A model generated the notes under the pieces. That model was not told the DNA's origin. It ran no database searches and saw nothing but the letters and a program-made list of their open reading frames with translations. DNA of 64,000 nt from Roseiarcus sp035606915 (GTDB lineage Bacteria; Pseudomonadota; Alphaproteobacteria; Rhizobiales; Beijerinckiaceae): contig DATNDU010000184.1 of the NCBI GenBank assembly GCA_035606915.1, positions 62,001-126,000 on the forward strand, written 5' to 3'. The position numbers and the translations under genes are program-made. This document shows positions 42,173 to 51,543 of this stretch, piece by piece; position 1 is the first letter of the stretch, and each line of letters begins with the position of its first letter.

Positions 42173-43038
42173 CGGGCGGCAGGCTCGCGCGCCAGTTCGG
42201 CGCGCAGATCGGCGACCACGCTTTCGGGGATCGGCCGCAGTCCGGCGCTCGGCCGGTCGTAGCGCGGGCAGGCCGCCAACAACGCCTGCGCGTAGGGATG
42301 CCGGGGCGCCTCCATCATCTGCGCGACGCCGCCCTCCTCGATGACGCGGCCGCCAAACAGCAGCGTCACCTTATCGCAGATCTGCGCGACGACGCCGAGA
42401 TCGTGGGTGACGAAGATGACGGCGGCGCCATAGGCGCTCTGCATCGCACGGATCAGGCGCAGGATCTGCTTTTGCACCGTCACGTCGAGCGCCGTCGTCG
42501 GCTCGTCGGCGACGATCAATTTCGGCTCCAGCGCGAAGGCGGCGGCGATCAGCACGCGCTGGCGCATGCCGCCGGAGAGTTCGTGCGGGTAGCTTCGCAG
42601 GACGCGCTCGGGCTCGCGAATTTGCACCTCCTCCAGCCCTTTCAGCGCCAGTGCGCGCGCCGCGCGCGCGTCGAGCCCGCGCCACAGACGCGGCCCGTCG
42701 GTCAGTTGCGCCTCGATCCGGCGGCCGGGATTGAGCGCCGTCATCGGATCTTGCGGGATCAGCGCGACGCCCTCGCCGATCAGCCGGCGCAGCCGCGGCG
42801 CCGCCATGGCGAGCAGATCGGCGCCCTCGAAGCGCGCCTGCCCGCTGGTGACGCTGACCGTGCTGGGGAGAATGCCGAGAATCGCTTTGGCGATCGTCGA
42901 CTTGCCGGCGCCGCTCTCGCCGACCAGGCCGCGCGTTTCGCCGCGCGCCACTTCGAGGTCGACGCCGCGCAGGATCGGCGCGCCGTCGCGCACCGACATC
43001 GCGCTGAGATTGGAGATGGCGAGGATCGGGGCGCTCAT
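42169..43038 (-). CDS. ABC transporter ATP-binding protein, DppD/OppD type
   Basis: 289 aa. Walker A GESGAGKSTIAKAILG, signature LSGGMRQRVLIAAAF, Walker B LIVADEPTTALDVTVQ, H-loop FVTHDLGVVAQ. The ATG at 43038 overlaps the upstream permease stop by 4 bases; a longer frame upstream is a shadow of the permease. Pairs with the DppF-type ATPase to power import. Confidence 0.9.
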   Translation of the reverse strand: MSAPILAISNLSAMSVRDGAPILRGVDLEVARGETRGLVGESGAGKSTIAKAILGILPSTVSVTSGQARFEGADLLAMAAPRLRRLIGEGVALIPQDPMTALNPGRRIEAQLTDGPRLWRGLDARAARALALKGLEEVQIREPERVLRSYPHELSGGMRQRVLIAAAFALEPKLIVADEPTTALDVTVQKQILRLIRAMQSAYGAAVIFVTHDLGVVAQICDKVTLLFGGRVIEEGGVAQMMEAPRHPYAQALLAACPRYDRPSAGLRPIPESVVADLRAELAREPAAR

Positions 43039-43904
43039 CGGCGCATCACTGGATCGAGCGCGCGGCGCAGGCCCTCGCCGAGCCAATTGAAGGCGAGCAC
43101 GGTGAGGAACAGCGCCACCAGCGGAACCGCCAACACCCACCAGCCCTGATGCAGCATCTGCCGCCCCTGCGCGATCATGCCGCCCCAGGTGGGGACGTCG
43201 GAGGCGACCGACAGGCCGACGAACGACAGGATCGCCTCGACAATCACCGCGATGCCCATTTCGAGGCTGACGAGCGCGATCAGCATCGGCAGCACGTTGG
43301 GAAAAATCTCGCTCGTCAGAATGCGCAGGCGGGCGAAGCCGATGGCGCGCGCGGCGGTCACATAGTCGGTTTGCGCCTGGACCATCGTTTCGGCGCGCAC
43401 GACGCGGCAGAAGCGGGTCCAGTCGATGATGACGATCGCGGCGATGACCGAGCCGACGCCGGCGCCGACTACCGCCACCAGCAGGATCGACAACAGCACC
43501 GGCGGGAACGCCATCCAGATTTCGACCAGACGCGAGATGACGAAATCGACCCAACCTCTGTACCAACCAGCCAGCAGGCCCAGTATGGAGCCCAGCACAG
43601 CCGCCAGGCTGGCGGCGACAAAAGCGACGGTGAGGGCGACGCGGGAGCCGTAGATGGCGCGCGACAGCACGTCGCGGCCGAGATCGTCGGTGCCGAGCCA
43701 GTAGCCCGGCTCGGCCCCGGCGAAGCCGTGCGGCGGCGTGACGCCCACGATCAGGTCTTGCGCCAGCGGGTCTTTGGGCGCGATCAGCGGCGCCGCGATT
43801 GCGAGGACGAGCAGAAACAGGATGAAGCCGCCGCCGGTGACCACCTTGCGGTCGCGCGCGCAGGATCGCAGGATCGCTCGCAGGCCGTGCGACGGGGCCG
43901 TCAT
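43035..43904 (-). CDS. ABC transporter permease, DppC type
   Basis: 289 aa with about six hydrophobic segments. EAA-loop region YVTAARAIGFARLRILTSEIF faces the ATPase; GYWLGTDDLGRDVLSRAIYG near residue 65 is the DppC/OppC signature. Inner membrane. 18 bases after the DppB-type permease gene. Confidence 0.9.
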   Translation of the reverse strand: MTAPSHGLRAILRSCARDRKVVTGGGFILFLLVLAIAAPLIAPKDPLAQDLIVGVTPPHGFAGAEPGYWLGTDDLGRDVLSRAIYGSRVALTVAFVAASLAAVLGSILGLLAGWYRGWVDFVISRLVEIWMAFPPVLLSILLVAVVGAGVGSVIAAIVIIDWTRFCRVVRAETMVQAQTDYVTAARAIGFARLRILTSEIFPNVLPMLIALVSLEMGIAVIVEAILSFVGLSVASDVPTWGGMIAQGRQMLHQGWWVLAVPLVALFLTVLAFNWLGEGLRRALDPVMRR

Positions 43905-43922
43905 GCGCGTTGCGCTCCGCCG

Positions 43923-44924
43923 TCAGCCATGCCGCAATCTCGGGTTGGTCGCCACCACCAGCAGGTCGACGATCACGTTGACGACGATGAACAGCGCGCC
44001 GAATACCAGCGCGAGACCCTGAATCAGCGGCAGGTCGCGATTGATGACGGCGTCGATCGCCATGTTGCCGATGCCAGGATACGAGAAAATCCGCTCCACG
44101 ATCACCGTGCCGCCGATCAGGAAGGTGAATTGAACGCCGGTCAACGCCAGCGTCGGCGCGATGGCGTTGCGTAGCGCTTCCTGCAAAACCAGCCGCAGCC
44201 GCGACATGCCCTTGAGCCGCGCCAGCAGCACGTAGTCCTGCACCATCGCCTCGCGCAGCGATTCCTTGAGCACGCGCGTAATCATCGCCGCGAGCGGCAG
44301 ACCGAGCGCCAGCGTCGGCAGGATCATATGGCGCGAGACGTCAATCAAGGCGACGAAGTTCAATCTGACGAGGCTCTCCAGCAGATAAAACGGCGTGACG
44401 AAATGTACGTCGAGACTGGGGTCGATCCGCCCTGACAACGGCAGCACCGGCAGGAACACTCCGAAAAACAGCACCAGGGCGAACGCCCAGATGAAATCGG
44501 GCACCGCGAGAAAGAGGCCGTTGAGGGCGTCGATGACGCCCGCGAGCCGGGTTTCGCTCAACAGCGTCGCGATCACCGCAAGCCCGCCGCCGATGAGAAC
44601 AGCGAAGGCGAGCGCGGCGGCGGCCAGTTCGAGCGTTGCCGGCAGGCGTTCGGCCATGATGCCGAGTACGCGGCGATGCAGCGAAATCGAGACGCCGAAA
44701 TCGCCGCGCGCCAGATCTTTGAGCCAGACGAGAAACTGCACCGGCAGGCTGGCGTCGAGCCCGTAATGCGCGCGCAGCGCCGCGATCTCGCTCGGGCTGG
44801 CGCCGGGCGAGATCATCATCGCGATCGGGTCGCCGGGCACGATCCTGAGCAGCACGAACACGATCGTCGCCACGCCGAACAAGGTGACGAAGGCCATCAC
44901 GAGACGTTGGGCCGCGAGCTTCAT
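43923..44924 (-). CDS. ABC transporter permease, DppB type
   Basis: 333 aa. N-terminal VTLFGVATIVFVLLRIVPGDP and ALRAHYGLDASLPVQFLVWL are DppB/OppB signatures; EAA loop DYVLLARLKGMSRLRLVLQEAL; C-terminal PGIGNMAIDAVINRDLPLIQG. Six predicted membrane spans. Forms the channel with the DppC-type permease. Confidence 0.9.
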   Translation of the reverse strand: MKLAAQRLVMAFVTLFGVATIVFVLLRIVPGDPIAMMISPGASPSEIAALRAHYGLDASLPVQFLVWLKDLARGDFGVSISLHRRVLGIMAERLPATLELAAAALAFAVLIGGGLAVIATLLSETRLAGVIDALNGLFLAVPDFIWAFALVLFFGVFLPVLPLSGRIDPSLDVHFVTPFYLLESLVRLNFVALIDVSRHMILPTLALGLPLAAMITRVLKESLREAMVQDYVLLARLKGMSRLRLVLQEALRNAIAPTLALTGVQFTFLIGGTVIVERIFSYPGIGNMAIDAVINRDLPLIQGLALVFGALFIVVNVIVDLLVVATNPRLRHG

Positions 44925-44982
44925 GCCATTGTGTTCGGCTTGCCGAGGCGCGGCGGGAGAACGAGCCGCCGCGCGCTCCGCC

Positions 44983-46518
44983 TCAAGCCTTGGAGACCAA
45001 CCTCGGTTCCAAAGCGCCGGTCGCGTTGGCGATCACCTTGAGCGAAGCCTTGTAGATGATCGGCTGCGAATACTGCACCAGCGGCAGCACGTAGCCCTTT
45101 TCGGCGATGTAGCGGTCGACCGCCTTGTAGCCGGCGATGCGCTTGGCTTCGTCCTTTTCGCCCCACAACGGCCCGATCATGGCGTCGAGGTCCTTCGACT
45201 TCCAGGCCGAGTGCGGCGAATACGAGAACATCGCAAAGCCGGTCGAGGTCGCGGGATCGCCGATCGCGTCGCCCCAGTTGTAGAAGGCCATCGGCGCCAG
45301 CTTGTGCGCCGCCCGCAGCTCGAAATGCTTGGCGATCTCGTAGACCTCGATCTCGGCGTCGATGCCGACCTTGCGCCACATGCCGACGATCGCCTGGATC
45401 ATCTCGTAGTCTTTCGGCATGAAGCCGCGCGTCGTCTGGATCTTGAACTTGACCGGCTTCTCCGGGGAATAGCCGCTCTTGGCGAGCAGCGCCTTGGCCT
45501 TCTCCGGGTCGTAGGCGACCTTGATCGACGGGTCGAACGCCTCGTAGCCGGGCGCCTCAAGCGTGGCGATCGGCGTCGCATAGCCGCGCAGCAGTTTCTT
45601 GGCGATCAACTCCTTATCGACGGCGTGGATCGCGGCCTGGCGGACGTTCTCGTCGAGCATTTCCTTCTCGACATTGGTGATGAAGATCATGCCGATGTTG
45701 GACACCGGCTCGCAGACCCCGGCCAGACCCTTCTTCACCCTCAGACGGTCGTATTCCTCGTAAGGGATCTCCAGCGTGACGTCCGAGGAGCCGCTCTCGA
45801 CTTCGGCGACGCGGCTGGCGCCGTCGGGCACGAATTTGAAGATCACCGTCTCGAAGGCCGGCTTGGGGCCCCAATATTTGTCGTTGCGCTTCAGCCGAAG
45901 GAAGGCGTTGCCCTGATATTCGTCAACTTTATAGGGGCCGGCGCCGATCGGCTTCTTCTCAAAGCCCTCCGCGCCGACCTTCTCATAATAGGCCTTGGGC
46001 AGAATGAAGCCGGTGAGGAAAGCCATCCATTTGAACACCGTAGGGTCGAACTTCTTGACGTCGGCGGTGATGCGCTGGCCGGAGACGGTGAAGTTATCGA
46101 GCGTGCCCCAGACGAACTGGATCGGATTGCCGGTCTTCGGATCGCCGGCGCGCTGTAGCGACCAGACGACGTCGGCTGGCGTGAGCGGTGAGCCGTCGTG
46201 CCAGACGACGCCCTCGCGCACGTCCATCCAGGCTTTGGTCTTGTCGTCGTTCCAGCCCCACTTCGTCAGCAGGCCGGGGGCGAGCGAGAGATCGGGATTC
46301 TGGCCGACATATTGATCGTAGATCGCCCGGTAGATCGCCTGAATGGTCGGGTTGACCGCGGAAGGACCGACCGTGGGATCGAACGAGGGCAGATTGACGT
46401 TGAAGGCGATCGTCAGTTTGTCGCTTGCTTGCGCCTGAGCGGCGCCGCCGAGCAACAGTTCGCTCAGGAAACCCGCGCCGCCCAAGGCGAGCGCCTCACG
46501 TCGATTCACACTCACCAT
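44983..46518 (-). CDS. ABC transporter periplasmic substrate-binding protein, family 5
   Basis: 511 aa. Signal peptide MVSVNRREALALGGAGF...AAQAQA with twin arginines (RREALAL), suggesting Tat export. SBP_bac_5 landmarks: WMDVREGVVWHDGSPLTPADVVW, PIGAGPYKVDEYQ, NVRQAAIHAVDKELI. Family-5 proteins bind peptides but also opines, nickel, glutathione or aromatic amides, so the ligand is open. First gene of the importer operon; GGGAGGA precedes the ATG and a promoter lies at 46701-46729. Next to iorAB and the cyclase operon, an aromatic or indolic ligand is a reasonable guess. Confidence 0.87.
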   Translation of the reverse strand: MVSVNRREALALGGAGFLSELLLGGAAQAQASDKLTIAFNVNLPSFDPTVGPSAVNPTIQAIYRAIYDQYVGQNPDLSLAPGLLTKWGWNDDKTKAWMDVREGVVWHDGSPLTPADVVWSLQRAGDPKTGNPIQFVWGTLDNFTVSGQRITADVKKFDPTVFKWMAFLTGFILPKAYYEKVGAEGFEKKPIGAGPYKVDEYQGNAFLRLKRNDKYWGPKPAFETVIFKFVPDGASRVAEVESGSSDVTLEIPYEEYDRLRVKKGLAGVCEPVSNIGMIFITNVEKEMLDENVRQAAIHAVDKELIAKKLLRGYATPIATLEAPGYEAFDPSIKVAYDPEKAKALLAKSGYSPEKPVKFKIQTTRGFMPKDYEMIQAIVGMWRKVGIDAEIEVYEIAKHFELRAAHKLAPMAFYNWGDAIGDPATSTGFAMFSYSPHSAWKSKDLDAMIGPLWGEKDEAKRIAGYKAVDRYIAEKGYVLPLVQYSQPIIYKASLKVIANATGALEPRLVSKA

Positions 46519-46885
46519 GCTGTCCTCCCACGTTTCGTCCGCGAACGACGCCTGTGTCGGATCGGCGATGCCGGGACGAGGCGACCCAAAAGCGAATTCT
46601 CCCTCGCACGCCTTTTGCCTTGCCGGGCAAGCTCGGCGCGCGGCCGTCCCAGCGGGAGGTTTTCCGCCCGCTCGGCGCATGGATTACATGCACGTTCATA
46701 TATAATTCTAAGAGCACGATACCTGTCAAGTCGCGGCCGAGCCCGCTGATAGCCCATTTCGGCTTTGTATACGGGAAGGTAGCGGCGCCGGCAGTCGCGC
46801 ATTGACAAGCGCGGCGTGACAAAAATATGCTGATGCACAGGAATTGAAGGCGCCGCGCCAAAGGCCGGCGCATAGGGAGGCCGCT
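46519..46885. promoter_or_regulatory. Divergent promoter region between ABC importer and iorAB
   Basis: 367 bases. Minus strand: TTGACA (complement of 46724-46729), 17 bases, ATTATA (complement of 46701-46706) for the importer. Plus strand: TTGACA (46802-46807), 18 bases, TATGCT (46826-46831) for iorAB. AGGGAGG (46874-46880) is the iorA ribosome site. The long importer leader (about 175 bases) has no obvious riboswitch-like structure that I can recognise. Confidence 0.6.
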
Positions 46886-49048
46886 ATGGCGGAACGCTCG
46901 TTCGCGCGCGAAGTCGAGGATCTCAAGCTCGGCGCCGGAGACATCTTTCGCGGCGAGGGCATCCTGGCGATCACCAAGGCGCTGTTGCAGTCCGGCGTCG
47001 CCTATGTCGGCGGCTACCAGGGCTCGCCGATCTCGCATCTGATGGATGTGCTCGCCGACGCCAAGGATGTGTTGGGCGAATTGGGCGTGCATTTCGAGAG
47101 TTCGGCCTCCGAGGCCACCGCCGCCGCAACGCTCGCGGCCTCGGTGATGTACCCGCTGCGCGGCGCGGTGACGTGGAAATCGACGGCGGGCACCAATGTC
47201 GCGGCCGACGCGCTCTCCAACCTGGCTTCGGGCGGCGTCACCGGCGGCGCGCTGATTATCATCGGCGAGGATTATGGCGAGGGTTCCTCGATCATGCAGG
47301 AGCGCAGCCACGCTTATGCGCTGAAGTCGCAATTGTGGTTGCTCGACCCGCGGCCCAATCTGCCGACCCTGGTTCGCATGGTTGAAGAAGCCTTCGCTTT
47401 GTCGGAAGTCTCCAACACGCCGGTCATGCTTGAGGTGCGCATCCGCACTTGCCACGTGCATGGCCAGTTCGTCGCCAAGGACAATGTGAAGCCGAAATTC
47501 ACGCTGCGCGAGGCGTTGGAGACTCCGGTGCGCGACGTCAATCGCATCGTGCTGCCGCCAGCCTCCTTCCTGCACGAAAAGGAAAAACTCGAAAAGCGCG
47601 GCCCGGCGGCGATCGAATTCGTCAAGTCGCGGCGGCTCAACGAGACCTTCGGGCCGGCGAGCGGCGATGTCGGCATCGTCATGCTCGGCGGCATGTACAA
47701 TTCGACGATGCGGGCGCTGCAATATCTCGGCCTCGCCGACGCTTACGGCGAAACGGCCGTGCCGCTTTATGTGCTGAACGTCGCCTATCCGCTGATCGAG
47801 GAGGAACTGATCGCCTTCTGCCAGGGCAAGCGCGCGGTGCTGATGGTTGAGGAGGGCGCGCCCGAATATATCGAGCGCGACCTCAACACGATCCTGCGCC
47901 GGCGCGACATCCAGACCAAGGTGAGCGGCAAGGACGTGCTGCCAATGGGCGGCGAATACACCGCGCCGGTGCTGATGAAGGGCCTGCGCGAGTTTTTCGC
48001 CGCGCACGCACGCGCCTTGCTGGGCAACGAACCGCCGCGCCCCGATCCCTCGCAAGTGCTCGCCGATCCCCGCGTCAAGGCGCTCGCCGGGGTCGTGCCG
48101 CCGCGCCCGCCCGGCTTCTGCATCGGCTGCCCGGAGCGGCCGATTTTCGCCGCGATGAAACTGGTCGAGCGGGAACTCGGCGAGCACCACATCTCCGCCG
48201 ACATCGGCTGCCACCTGTTTTCCATCCTGCCGCCCTTCAACCTCGGCGCGACGACGATGGGCTATGGCCTCGGCCCGGCGTCGGCCTCGGCGTTCAACGT
48301 CAAATCGGACAAGCGGCCGATTTCGGTCATTGGCGACGGCGGCTTCTGGCACAACGGCCTCGCCTCCTCGATCGGCAACGCGATGTTCAACAAGCACGAC
48401 GGCGTCACCCTGGTCGTCGACAATTTCTATTCCGCCGCCACCGGCGGCCAGGACGTTCTCTCCTCGCGGGCGCTCAACCCGCGCCGGCAGACCAACAACA
48501 GCATTGTCGCCGCCGTGCGCGGCATCGGCGCCAAATGGGTGCGCCAGATCGATCGGACCTATGACGTCGCTAAGATGCGCGATGCGCTGCGCGAGGCGCT
48601 GACCACCAAGGAACCGGGGCCGAAGATCATCGTCGCCTCCTCCGAATGCATGTTGAACAAACAACGCCGCGTCCGCCCGCTGATGAACAAGGCGATCGCC
48701 GGCGGCGAGCGCGTGGTGCGCCAGAAGTTCGGCGTCGATGAAGACATCTGCACCGGCGATCACGCCTGCATCCGCTTGTCGGGCTGCCCGTCGCTGTCGG
48801 TCAAACATACCGACGACCCGCTTAAGGACGACCCGGTCGCCGCCATCGACGAGACCTGCGTCGGCTGCGGCAATTGCGGTGAAGTGGCGGAGGCGGCGGC
48901 GCTTTGCCCCTCGTTCTATCGCGCCGACATCGTCTACAATCCCTCGGCCTGGGATCGCGGCGTGGCGCGATGGCGCGCCGCCGTGATCGGCTGGTTCGAG
49001 ACCCGCCGCAACGCCCGCCGGGTGCACTTCGCGAGCGACGCGGCATGA
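46886..49048 (+). CDS. iorA: Indolepyruvate:ferredoxin oxidoreductase, alpha subunit
   Basis: 720 aa. Converts arylpyruvates (indole-, phenyl-, hydroxyphenyl-pyruvate) with CoA to aryl-acetyl-CoA, CO2 and reduced ferredoxin. N-terminal pyrimidine-binding domain (YVGGYQGSPISHLMDVL, GEDYGEGSSIMQERSHAYA); C-terminal TPP domain (GFCIGCPERPIFAAMK, VIGDGGFWHNGLASSIGNA). Two C-terminal iron-sulfur segments: CTGDHACIRLSGCPSL, with spaced-out cysteines, and CVGCGNCGEVAEAAALCPSF. Products such as phenylacetyl-CoA would feed the paa genes in this window. ATG at 46886 chosen for its ribosome site. Confidence 0.88.
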   Translation: MAERSFAREVEDLKLGAGDIFRGEGILAITKALLQSGVAYVGGYQGSPISHLMDVLADAKDVLGELGVHFESSASEATAAATLAASVMYPLRGAVTWKSTAGTNVAADALSNLASGGVTGGALIIIGEDYGEGSSIMQERSHAYALKSQLWLLDPRPNLPTLVRMVEEAFALSEVSNTPVMLEVRIRTCHVHGQFVAKDNVKPKFTLREALETPVRDVNRIVLPPASFLHEKEKLEKRGPAAIEFVKSRRLNETFGPASGDVGIVMLGGMYNSTMRALQYLGLADAYGETAVPLYVLNVAYPLIEEELIAFCQGKRAVLMVEEGAPEYIERDLNTILRRRDIQTKVSGKDVLPMGGEYTAPVLMKGLREFFAAHARALLGNEPPRPDPSQVLADPRVKALAGVVPPRPPGFCIGCPERPIFAAMKLVERELGEHHISADIGCHLFSILPPFNLGATTMGYGLGPASASAFNVKSDKRPISVIGDGGFWHNGLASSIGNAMFNKHDGVTLVVDNFYSAATGGQDVLSSRALNPRRQTNNSIVAAVRGIGAKWVRQIDRTYDVAKMRDALREALTTKEPGPKIIVASSECMLNKQRRVRPLMNKAIAGGERVVRQKFGVDEDICTGDHACIRLSGCPSLSVKHTDDPLKDDPVAAIDETCVGCGNCGEVAEAAALCPSFYRADIVYNPSAWDRGVARWRAAVIGWFETRRNARRVHFASDAA

Positions 49049-50592
49049 GCGAACCGATCGCCGCCCACGCCGAAGACGCCGCCGCGCGGCGCATTTCCAT
49101 CGCCATCCTCGCCATGGGCGGCCAGGGTGGCGGCGTGCTGGCGGACTGGATCGTCGCGCTCGCCGAAGCACAAGGCTGGGCGGCGCAATCGACCTCGGTG
49201 CCGGGCGTGGCGCAGCGCACCGGGGCAACGATCTACTACATCGAGATCGCGCCCTCGCGTCACGGCGCCGAGCCGGTTTTCGCGCTGATGCCGACGCCGG
49301 GCGACGTCGACATCGTCATGGCGTCGGAATTGATGGAGGCGGGCCGCTCGGTGCTGCGCGGTCTGGTGACGCCGGAGCGCACGACGCTGATCGCATCGAC
49401 GCACCGTGCTTTCGCCGTGTCGGAAAAGGTGACGCCGGGCGATGGCGTCGGCGACCCCGCCGTCGTCTCCATCGCCACCGAATTCGCCGCCAAACGGGTG
49501 ATCGCCTTCGACATGGAAGCGCTCGCCAAGGCACAGGGCAGCGTCATATCCGCGGCGATGTTCGGGGCGTTGGCGGCGACGGGGGGGCTGCCGTTCGAGC
49601 GCGCCGCCTTCGAGGCGGCGATCCGCGCCGGGGGAACCGGCGTCGAGGCGAGCCTGCGCGCCTTCGCCGGCGCTTTCGCCGAGGCTAGCGATCAACCGAT
49701 CCAGCCGGTGCGGCGCTTCCCCGATAAGCGGTTTGCCTTGCTTCCCGAAACCTCCGGCCATCCCGAACTCGATTGTCTGACGCAAAGGGTGCGCTCGACG
49801 TTTCCCCCGCAGGCGCGCCCGATGCTGCTCGCCGGCTTGCGACGCGTGGTCGACTATCTCGATCCCGCCTACGGGCTCGAATATCTCGATCGCGTCGGCA
49901 TGCTGTTCGACCTCGACCGTTCCCATGGCGGCGAGGCGAAGGGTTTCGCCTTCACCTGCGCGGCGGCGAAATATGTCGCGGTCGCCATGGCCTATGACGA
50001 CGTCGCCCGCGTCGCCGATCTGAAGATCCGCGAGTCCCGGCAAAGCCGCGTGCGCGGCGAGGTTGGCGCGTCGGCGGACGCCATCGTGATGACGACGGAA
50101 TATTTTCATCCGCGCGCCGACGAATTGTGCGGCGCGCTGCCCAAACGCTGGGGCGAATGGATCGAAAACCGGCCGGCGGCGTTCAAGACGCTCGACCGCA
50201 TCGTCAATCGCGGCCGGCGGGTGCGCGTCAATACGATCAGCGGCTATCTGATGCTGGCGTTCGTGGCGGCGCAGGGGCGCCGGCGGCGCGGTTCGCTGCG
50301 CCACGCGCGCGAGGCCGCGCATCGCGAAGCCTGGCTTGCCATCGCCGCGCGCGGGCTCGAAAGCCGCTACGAGTTCGGGGTCGAGGTGCTGGCGTGCCGC
50401 CGGTTGGTGAAGGGGTATTCCGACACCCACGCGCGCGGGCTGTCGAAATTCGATCGCGTCATGTCGGCGACGCCGGCGCTCGCGGCGCGCGACGACGGCG
50501 CGCTCTGGCTTGACCGGCTGAAGCGCGCGGCGCTTTTGGACGAAGACGGCGTAGCGCTCGACGGCGTGTTGAAGACGGTCGCGACGCTATAG
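49045..50592 (+). CDS. iorB: Indolepyruvate oxidoreductase beta-family subunit, long form
   Basis: 515 aa. N-terminal 200 residues are the gamma/beta POR domain (ILAMGGQGGGVLADWIVALAE; QSTSVPGVAQRTGATIYYIE). Residues about 215-515 are an extra helical domain (LAGLRRVVDYLDPAYGLEYLDR; SKFDRVMSATPALAARDDG) seen in the proteobacterial long IorB, function unknown to me. 4-base overlap with iorA. The archaeal partner is only about 200 aa, so this is a lineage-specific extension. Confidence 0.85.
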   Translation: MSEPIAAHAEDAAARRISIAILAMGGQGGGVLADWIVALAEAQGWAAQSTSVPGVAQRTGATIYYIEIAPSRHGAEPVFALMPTPGDVDIVMASELMEAGRSVLRGLVTPERTTLIASTHRAFAVSEKVTPGDGVGDPAVVSIATEFAAKRVIAFDMEALAKAQGSVISAAMFGALAATGGLPFERAAFEAAIRAGGTGVEASLRAFAGAFAEASDQPIQPVRRFPDKRFALLPETSGHPELDCLTQRVRSTFPPQARPMLLAGLRRVVDYLDPAYGLEYLDRVGMLFDLDRSHGGEAKGFAFTCAAAKYVAVAMAYDDVARVADLKIRESRQSRVRGEVGASADAIVMTTEYFHPRADELCGALPKRWGEWIENRPAAFKTLDRIVNRGRRVRVNTISGYLMLAFVAAQGRRRRGSLRHAREAAHREAWLAIAARGLESRYEFGVEVLACRRLVKGYSDTHARGLSKFDRVMSATPALAARDDGALWLDRLKRAALLDEDGVALDGVLKTVATL

Positions 50593-50640
50593 CTGGAGCA
50601 TCCGCTTTAAAACCGACGCGACGGCCGCGATGAATTGCGG

Positions 50641-51180
50641 TCATGCGGCGGCGGCGGGATAGATCACCTTTCCGTTCGCTGTTTTCCGTGCCCCGGGCGT
50701 TGGCGTTGCGGACTCCACATGACCGGGCGCCATCAGATGATCGACGGGGTGGCCGTTCAGCAGCAGGTGATCGGCAATGATGCGGCGATGACATCGCCAC
50801 CAGACCGCTTCCGCACACATCAGCGCCAGACGCTGGTCCCGACCGATGCGGACCAGTTCAGCGAACGCGGCGGCGAATTCATCGCCCAAGGCGTAGTCGG
50901 CGTAATTGTGGAAACTCCGCACGCGCCAAAGCGCGTTGAGATTTTCATCGATGCCCGATTGCTTGCCTCGCCGCCCGCCCAGCGCCGGGCAATGCCGGTA
51001 GCCGATCCGCATCTGCGCCAAGCTGTCCGGCAGCCGGTCGATGTTGAACGCAGGGTTGGCGCGAGAGCGTGGAAACGAACGCACGTCGATCAGTAGATCG
51101 ACCTGCGCTTCACGCAACATCTCCAGAAATTCATCAAGATCGCGGGTGGAATGGCCAATGGTGGTGAATTGCGCCGTCAC
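50641..51180 (-). CDS. DUF488 family protein
   Basis: 179 aa. Starts GTG at 51180. TIGHSTRDLDEFLEMLREAQVDLLIDVRSFPRSRANPAFN is the family beginning (split over residues 7-46); LALMCAEAVWWRCHRRIIADHL is its second conserved block with a Cys-Ala-Glu and Cys-His pair. Function unknown. Overlaps the DUF2945 stop by 4 bases (GTGA), so the two are co-translated. Nothing nearby suggests a role. Confidence 0.85.
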   Translation of the reverse strand: MTAQFTTIGHSTRDLDEFLEMLREAQVDLLIDVRSFPRSRANPAFNIDRLPDSLAQMRIGYRHCPALGGRRGKQSGIDENLNALWRVRSFHNYADYALGDEFAAAFAELVRIGRDQRLALMCAEAVWWRCHRRIIADHLLLNGHPVDHLMAPGHVESATPTPGARKTANGKVIYPAAAA

Positions 51181-51389
51181 GGCTTGATCTTCGTCAACGC
51201 CCCTTTCTTATGGGCGGCGATGTGGTCCGTTTTGTCGCTTTTGATTTCGTATTGCGGGTCATCTGTCGAAGCCCGATGCCGGTGGCCCTTGTAGTCGAAA
51301 TCTTCGTGGTGGACCTTGACGATCTTGCCGCTCACCCGACCAGCCTCGGAATTCCAGCTAACATGATCGCCGATGGAAAATGGTGTCAT
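51177..51389 (-). CDS. DUF2945 small protein (TUDOR-like)
   Basis: 70 aa. SIGDHVSWNSEAGRVSGKIVK and DDPQYEIKSDKTDHIAAHKKGAL follow the DUF2945/HVA1 pattern, a small beta-rich protein. A strong ribosome site (GGAGGAAGGA) directly precedes the ATG. Function unknown; coupled to DUF488 downstream. Confidence 0.85.
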   Translation of the reverse strand: MTPFSIGDHVSWNSEAGRVSGKIVKVHHEDFDYKGHRHRASTDDPQYEIKSDKTDHIAAHKKGALTKIKP

Positions 51390-51543
51390 TCCTTCCTCCT
51401 GCCATCGATGGAAACGCCTTCATTTGCGGCATTGTTCCCGCGCGTGGAGGCAAGAGCCGGTTTGCCCGGAAGACCACCGGGCTCGCCAAGCAGGCGGTCG
51501 GCGGCTAGGGTGACCGCCCGCTTGGCTCGCCGACGAGACGTTC

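Noticed and set aside
46496..49228. 910-codon open frame on the minus strand opposite iorA
   Set aside because: Shadow frame; iorA on the plus strand has clear TPP and Fe-S motifs.
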